Positions 6,681 to 9,507 of a stretch of 9,507 nt of DNA are shown here, piece after piece. The notes beneath the pieces were generated by a model. The model searched no databases, was not told the DNA's origin, and saw only the letters and a program-made list of their open reading frames with translations. The DNA comes from Candidatus Aminicenantota bacterium (GTDB lineage: Bacteria; Acidobacteriota; Aminicenantia; Aminicenantales; Aminicenantaceae). Every line of letters begins with the position of its first letter. Position 1 is the first letter of the stretch. A program made the translations under genes and the position numbers. The stretch is taken from positions 1 through 9,507 of the forward strand of contig JAGLRY010000159.1 of the NCBI GenBank assembly GCA_023135995.1, written 5' to 3'.

Positions 6681-7611
6681 CTTGTTTCTTTTTTCCTGAA
6701 TGATTGTGTCCTTCTCCCCACAACATCTTTATCCCATGGAGAACTCCAGGGAACAGCCTATTTAAAGACTCCTCAACACCACGGGAGCTTCCGGGTAAAT
6801 TGATGATGAGGGTTTCTCCCCTTATGCCTGCCACATTCCTCGATAACATAGCCCGAGGTGTTCTCTTCTGCCCGAAAGTTCTCAGGGCCTCTGTTATCCC
6901 TGGAACAGCCCTATGGAGGACTTCTTGAGTAGCCTCTGGTGTGACATCTTTTGGCCCTAAACCCGTGCCTCCTGTAGTCAGGATGATATCGAGTTTTTCC
7001 TCATCGGCTAATTTCTTCAAAACACGAGATATTTCTCCCTTATTATCAGGGAGAATTTTGAATTCTTTGACAACAATGGGAAACTCCTTCAATCTAGTTT
7101 TGATGATTTCACCGCTTTTGTCTTTTCTTTCTCCTTTAAATGTCGAATCACTTATGACTATAACTCCAGCTGATAAAGACTTATGAAAGTGCTCTTGGAA
7201 GTCACTCTTTCCCCCGCTCTTTTCGAGAAGAACAGTTCTCTCAATCACAATTTTCTTATCCACTGGTTTTAACATGTCATACACGGTTAAGGCCGCTACA
7301 GAAACGGCTGTTAAGGCTTCCATCTCGACCCCTGTTTTCCATATGGCTCTCACTTCAGATCGAATGGAAATCACGTTGTTGCCCAGCTCATATTCTATCT
7401 TTACACAATCAATTGGGATGGGATGGCAAAGAGGAATGAGCTCTGAAGTCTTTTTTGCCGCTATAATCCCGGCTGTCCTGGCAACCTCTAAAACATCTCC
7501 CTTGGGAATCTCTTGCTTCTTCAGGGCTTCAATGGTTCCATCTGATACTCTGACTAATGCTTCCGCTTTGGCTTCTCTGAATGTTTCATATTTGTTGCTT
7601 GTATCGATCAA
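6673..7611 (-). CDS. bifunctional MoaC-MogA/MoaB molybdenum cofactor biosynthesis protein
   Basis: A 312-residue fusion. Residues 1-137 are MoaC (cyclic pyranopterin monophosphate synthase), which acts right after MoaA; the blocks KGDVLEVARTAG, LIPLCHP, TGVEMEAL, YDMLKPVDK and KSGGKSDF are present, and Lys37, Asp112 and Lys115 match the catalytic Lys51, Asp128 and Lys131 of E. coli MoaC. Residues 146-300 are a MogA/MoaB domain, which adenylates molybdopterin before molybdate insertion; it has TTGGTGLGPKDVTPEAT at 212-228 and LPGSSRGVEESL at 272-283. Both halves look intact. Such fusions are a known family, so one polypeptide covers two non-adjacent steps. The start is a TTG at 7611 with GGAGG 7 nt upstream, 3 nt past the moaA stop. 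The 3' end overlaps the permease gene by 8 nt. Cytoplasmic. Confidence 0.93.
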   Translation of the reverse strand: MIDTSNKYETFREAKAEALVRVSDGTIEALKKQEIPKGDVLEVARTAGIIAAKKTSELIPLCHPIPIDCVKIEYELGNNVISIRSEVRAIWKTGVEMEALTAVSVAALTVYDMLKPVDKKIVIERTVLLEKSGGKSDFQEHFHKSLSAGVIVISDSTFKGERKDKSGEIIKTRLKEFPIVVKEFKILPDNKGEISRVLKKLADEEKLDIILTTGGTGLGPKDVTPEATQEVLHRAVPGITEALRTFGQKRTPRAMLSRNVAGIRGETLIINLPGSSRGVEESLNRLFPGVLHGIKMLWGEGHNHSGKKKQDD

Positions 7612-7614
7612 TTC

Positions 7615-8628
7615 TTAACCTCCAATACTTCGTATAAGAACATCGTTATCGACGGATTGTGTTTGCTTGCTGAAAGTTTTCATTGCCACAGCTTTTTTGA
7701 AAGCATTCTCAATGTTGCGCTCAACTTGATCTGAACGAGAACCCCCCCTTAAAATTGATAATAGGTCAATTTTTTTGCTAGAGAAAAGACATGGCCTCAA
7801 CTCACCTTTTGCAGAAAGCCTGAGCCTTGAGCATGAGCCACAGAACGGTCGAGTCACAGGAGCGATGATTCCCACTTTGCCAATAATGCCCCTGTCATTT
7901 CCCACGGCAAATTCTTGGGCCACTCCCGAAGAAGGGAGAGGATAAAGGTCATACTCCGAAGTGATAGTCCTTTTGATTTTTTCATAGGGAAAGAAGTAAT
8001 TCCCTTTCCATCCAGAGCCACAGAGCGGCATAAACTCAATAAACCGAATCTCGGCAGATCTCTCTGCGAATTTATCAATAAACTGATTGATTTCACCGTC
8101 ATTTAATCCTCTTAACACGACCATGTTAATCTTGATTTTAAAGCCCTCCTGCAAAGCCTGATGAATTGCTTCCTTGACAGCATCAAATTTACGTGAACCG
8201 GTGACATGATAAAATAAAGCTTTAGACATTGTATCCAAACTTACGTTGATTCGTTTAATCCCCATTTCTTTCAGCGCCTTTAAATGGGGAAGGAGCAATA
8301 AACCGTTCGTCGTCAGTGTGATTTCCCTGAGCGCTTTTAACTGAGACAACGATCGAATGAAGTCCATGATTCCTTTACGGAGGAACAATTCGCCTCCTGT
8401 AAGTCTGACTTTATCAATGCCTAATCTCGCTGCAGTTTTCACAACCTGTAAAATCTCACCGTATGAACAGATATCTGATCGATCCAAGAAATCGATACTG
8501 TGTGGGGGATGACAGTAAATGCACTTGAGATTGCATCGGTCTGTTAAAGAGATTCTCAAGTAGTTGACACCCCGGCCGAGGCTATCAACCAATGTGTGTA
8601 ATTTTTGTGCTCTTAACTCTTTTGCCAT
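7615..8628 (-). CDS. moaA: GTP 3',8-cyclase MoaA
   Basis: Radical SAM enzyme that converts GTP to 3',8-cyclo-GTP, the first step of Moco synthesis, with MoaC acting next. The 337 residues have the N-terminal radical SAM cluster motif CNLKCIYC (Cys32, Cys36, Cys39), the SAM-contact TGGE at 77-80, TTNG at 106-109, the second 4Fe-4S site (Cys263, Cys266, Cys280) with Arg268 and Arg270 in the CSRLRL segment that binds GTP, and the C-terminal Gly-Gly pair needed for activity. One oddity: the residue after GGE is Leu81, where the family normally has Pro. Length is normal. The gene overlaps mobA by 16 nt; a GAGG lies about 13 nt before the ATG, so coupling to mobA translation is likely. Confidence 0.95.
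   Translation of the reverse strand: MAKELRAQKLHTLVDSLGRGVNYLRISLTDRCNLKCIYCHPPHSIDFLDRSDICSYGEILQVVKTAARLGIDKVRLTGGELFLRKGIMDFIRSLSQLKALREITLTTNGLLLLPHLKALKEMGIKRINVSLDTMSKALFYHVTGSRKFDAVKEAIHQALQEGFKIKINMVVLRGLNDGEINQFIDKFAERSAEIRFIEFMPLCGSGWKGNYFFPYEKIKRTITSEYDLYPLPSSGVAQEFAVGNDRGIIGKVGIIAPVTRPFCGSCSRLRLSAKGELRPCLFSSKKIDLLSILRGGSRSDQVERNIENAFKKAVAMKTFSKQTQSVDNDVLIRSIGG
7619..7623 (-). promoter_or_regulatory. Shine-Dalgarno for the TTG start of moaC-mogA
   Basis: On the minus strand GGAGG sits 7 nt before TTG (7611-7609), inside the last codons of moaA. No ATG lies nearby in frame at the MoaC N-terminus, and the TTG gives the expected MoaC start (M-I-D-T-S). This fixes the start. Confidence 0.7.
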
Positions 8629-9218
8629 ATTTTTTTCGCTACCTCATAATCTTCCGGTGTATTAATATTGAAAAAGGAGTGTTCCTCCGGATCAAAATCA
8701 TGAATTTCTTTTTGGGATACATATCTTACATTGTGAATGTGAAGGATGTCCCTCAATTTGAAATTTCCTAATTCACTTTGTTGGACAATGGATTCAAGAC
8801 AATTAAGGGAATAAATCGCAAATAAAGTCTCCACTCCCTGCGAAGATAAGGGAATAACGATATCGTGTTCCTCAATCTGGTTGATCATGTATCGAATTAA
8901 TTCCACATTTATAAACGGCATATCACAAGCAATTAAAAAATTGTGAATGTTCGAAGATACAGCGAGCCCAGAATAGAGCCCTCCTATGGGGCCACGTCCC
9001 GATATAATGTCTCGTATAACTTTAGTATCGACCTTTTGGAAAGCATCAGGTGAGTGTGTCACAATGATTATCTCTTCAAAAACTTCCCGAAGCAGCCCTA
9101 TCTGAGATTCCAAAATAGTTGATTCTCCAAGTCTAAGAAAGATTTTCTTCTCTCCCATCCTGGAGTTTTTTCCCCCAGCTAAAACGATACATGAAATGTC
9201 TTGTTTTACGACTGTCAT
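8613..9218 (-). CDS. mobA: molybdenum cofactor guanylyltransferase MobA
   Basis: MobA joins GMP to molybdopterin to make MGD/bis-MGD, the cofactor form used by DMSO-reductase-family enzymes such as formate dehydrogenases and nitrate reductases. The 201-residue protein has the nucleotide-binding start LAGGKNSRMGEKK (13-25), GRGPIGGLYSGL (74-84 region), the metal-binding Asp99 in ACDMPF, and the closing FFNINTPEDY (182-191). These together separate it from generic nucleotidyltransferases; MocA-type cytidylyltransferase is less likely given this pattern and length. The Shine-Dalgarno is weak. It starts 21 nt after the apparent frameshift-corrected end of the upstream gene. Its presence implies a bis-MGD enzyme elsewhere in the genome or just outside the window. 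Confidence 0.92.
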   Translation of the reverse strand: MTVVKQDISCIVLAGGKNSRMGEKKIFLRLGESTILESQIGLLREVFEEIIIVTHSPDAFQKVDTKVIRDIISGRGPIGGLYSGLAVSSNIHNFLIACDMPFINVELIRYMINQIEEHDIVIPLSSQGVETLFAIYSLNCLESIVQQSELGNFKLRDILHIHNVRYVSQKEIHDFDPEEHSFFNINTPEDYEVAKKIWQKS

Positions 9219-9239
9219 CTATTTTATTTTCCCGACTCT

Positions 9240-9360
9240 TTATGCTGTTGTCCAATTCCAGTCAAGATCGTAAACGAGATGCTCCGTCATTCGTTCGAAT
9301 ACCCGCAACAGACTTTGCACAGCTGTTTTTATCAAATAATCCCCGAGCCCCAGTGTTTTT
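9240..9360 (-). other. likely true C-terminus of the Fe-S/zinc-ribbon protein, in the +1 frame
   Basis: Reading one base further along after the A5 run gives about 39 residues with a regular hydrophobic pattern (GDYLIKTAVQSLLRVFERM, then TEHLVYDLDWNWTTA and a TAA at 9240-9242). This would end the protein 21 nt before mobA, the usual spacing for this operon, instead of 43 nt in the unshifted frame. It may be an assembly indel, a real mutation, or less likely programmed frameshifting. Confidence 0.45.
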
Positions 9361-9507
9361 GCACCGAGGGCATGCGTCGGCCAGGCCGTAAAAGACCTCT
9401 TTGCAGTCAGGACAGCACTGCTTCCCCAATTCAAATGTTCTTACACCGCGCTGTGAAGTGTTTTCCAGTGTCACGCCCTGGTATGGGCAGCTGTCCACAC
9501 ACTTCTT
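9262..9507 (-). CDS. C-terminal part of an iron-sulfur/zinc-ribbon protein (partial, probably frameshifted)
   Basis: The frame is open to the window edge, so only the C-terminal part is seen. It begins with KKCVDSCPY: Cys-x3-Cys-Pro looks like the last two ligands of a ferredoxin-type 4Fe-4S site. Next comes CPDC-x10-CPRC, a four-Cys zinc-ribbon or rubredoxin-like knuckle. After that the frame becomes rich in Arg, Ser and Gly and does not look like protein. A shift by one base at the A5 run (T5 at 9356-9360 on the plus strand) instead gives a convincing amphipathic tail ending at 9240. The domain order suggests an electron-transfer subunit or accessory protein of a molybdoenzyme, based on its position at the head of the Moco operon; I do not recognise the family. 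Confidence 0.5.
   Translation of the reverse strand, partial: KKCVDSCPYQGVTLENTSQRGVRTFELGKQCCPDCKEVFYGLADACPRCKNTGARGLFDKNSCAKSVAGIRTNDGASRLRS

Noticed and set aside
7274..7618. 114-residue plus-strand open frame inside moaC-mogA
   Set aside because: It is antisense to the conserved MoaC domain, with no supporting signal.
1..9507. CRISPR arrays, tRNA or rRNA genes, insertion sequences and phage genes
   Set aside because: No regularly spaced repeats, transposase motifs or RNA-gene signatures were seen on reading both strands.

Overview
The window reads as part of a bacterial chromosome with two divergent-looking blocks that actually converge. A plus-strand block (about 1-5844) builds a multiheme cytochrome c respiratory module. 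A minus-strand block (about 9507-5916) is a molybdenum cofactor (Moco) operon. Moderate GC, System II cytochrome c maturation (ResB + CcsA), many multiheme cytochromes and a fused MoaC-MogA protein suggest an anaerobic or facultative bacterium with long periplasmic heme wires, of the kind seen in Desulfobacterota, Nitrospirota, Aquificota and several uncultured phyla. I cannot name the lineage from the sequence alone.

Plus-strand block: a good sigma70-like promoter (17-45) leads into an octaheme cytochrome c of the hydroxylamine oxidoreductase (HAO) family. Its most likely start is a TTG at 96 with a strong Shine-Dalgarno, not the upstream ATG. After a 217-nt gap with candidate promoters come resB and ccsA, overlapping by 4 nt, which together form the System II cytochrome c synthase. 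After another 133 nt comes a 661-residue membrane-anchored cytochrome with 18 predicted hemes (17 CxxCH and one CX4CH). It begins like a NapC/NrfH quinol dehydrogenase and continues into a long periplasmic array with an internal duplication. My working model is as follows: the NapC-like anchor takes electrons from (or gives them to) the quinone pool, the rest of the 18-heme protein carries them across the periplasm, the octaheme HAO-like protein is the catalytic end, and ResB/CcsA attaches the 26 hemes.

Minus-strand block, in transcription order: the C-terminal end of a Cys-rich ferredoxin/zinc-ribbon protein (window edge, apparently frameshifted at an A5 run), then mobA, moaA, a moaC-mogA fusion and a TauE/SafE-family membrane permease. 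The genes are tightly spaced: 21 nt from the frameshift-corrected end of the first gene to mobA, 16 nt overlap, 3 nt between stop and TTG start, and 8 nt overlap. MoaA and MoaC make cyclic pyranopterin monophosphate from GTP, MogA adenylates molybdopterin, and MobA adds GMP to give the bis-MGD form used by DMSO-reductase-family enzymes. No molybdoenzyme, MoaD, MoaE or MoeA is present in the window. The two blocks meet tail to tail across 71 nt with no clear terminator.

The most interesting parts are the HAO-like/18-heme pair with its own cytochrome c synthase, the CX4CH heme site and duplicated module in the large cytochrome, and the permease tied into the Moco operon.
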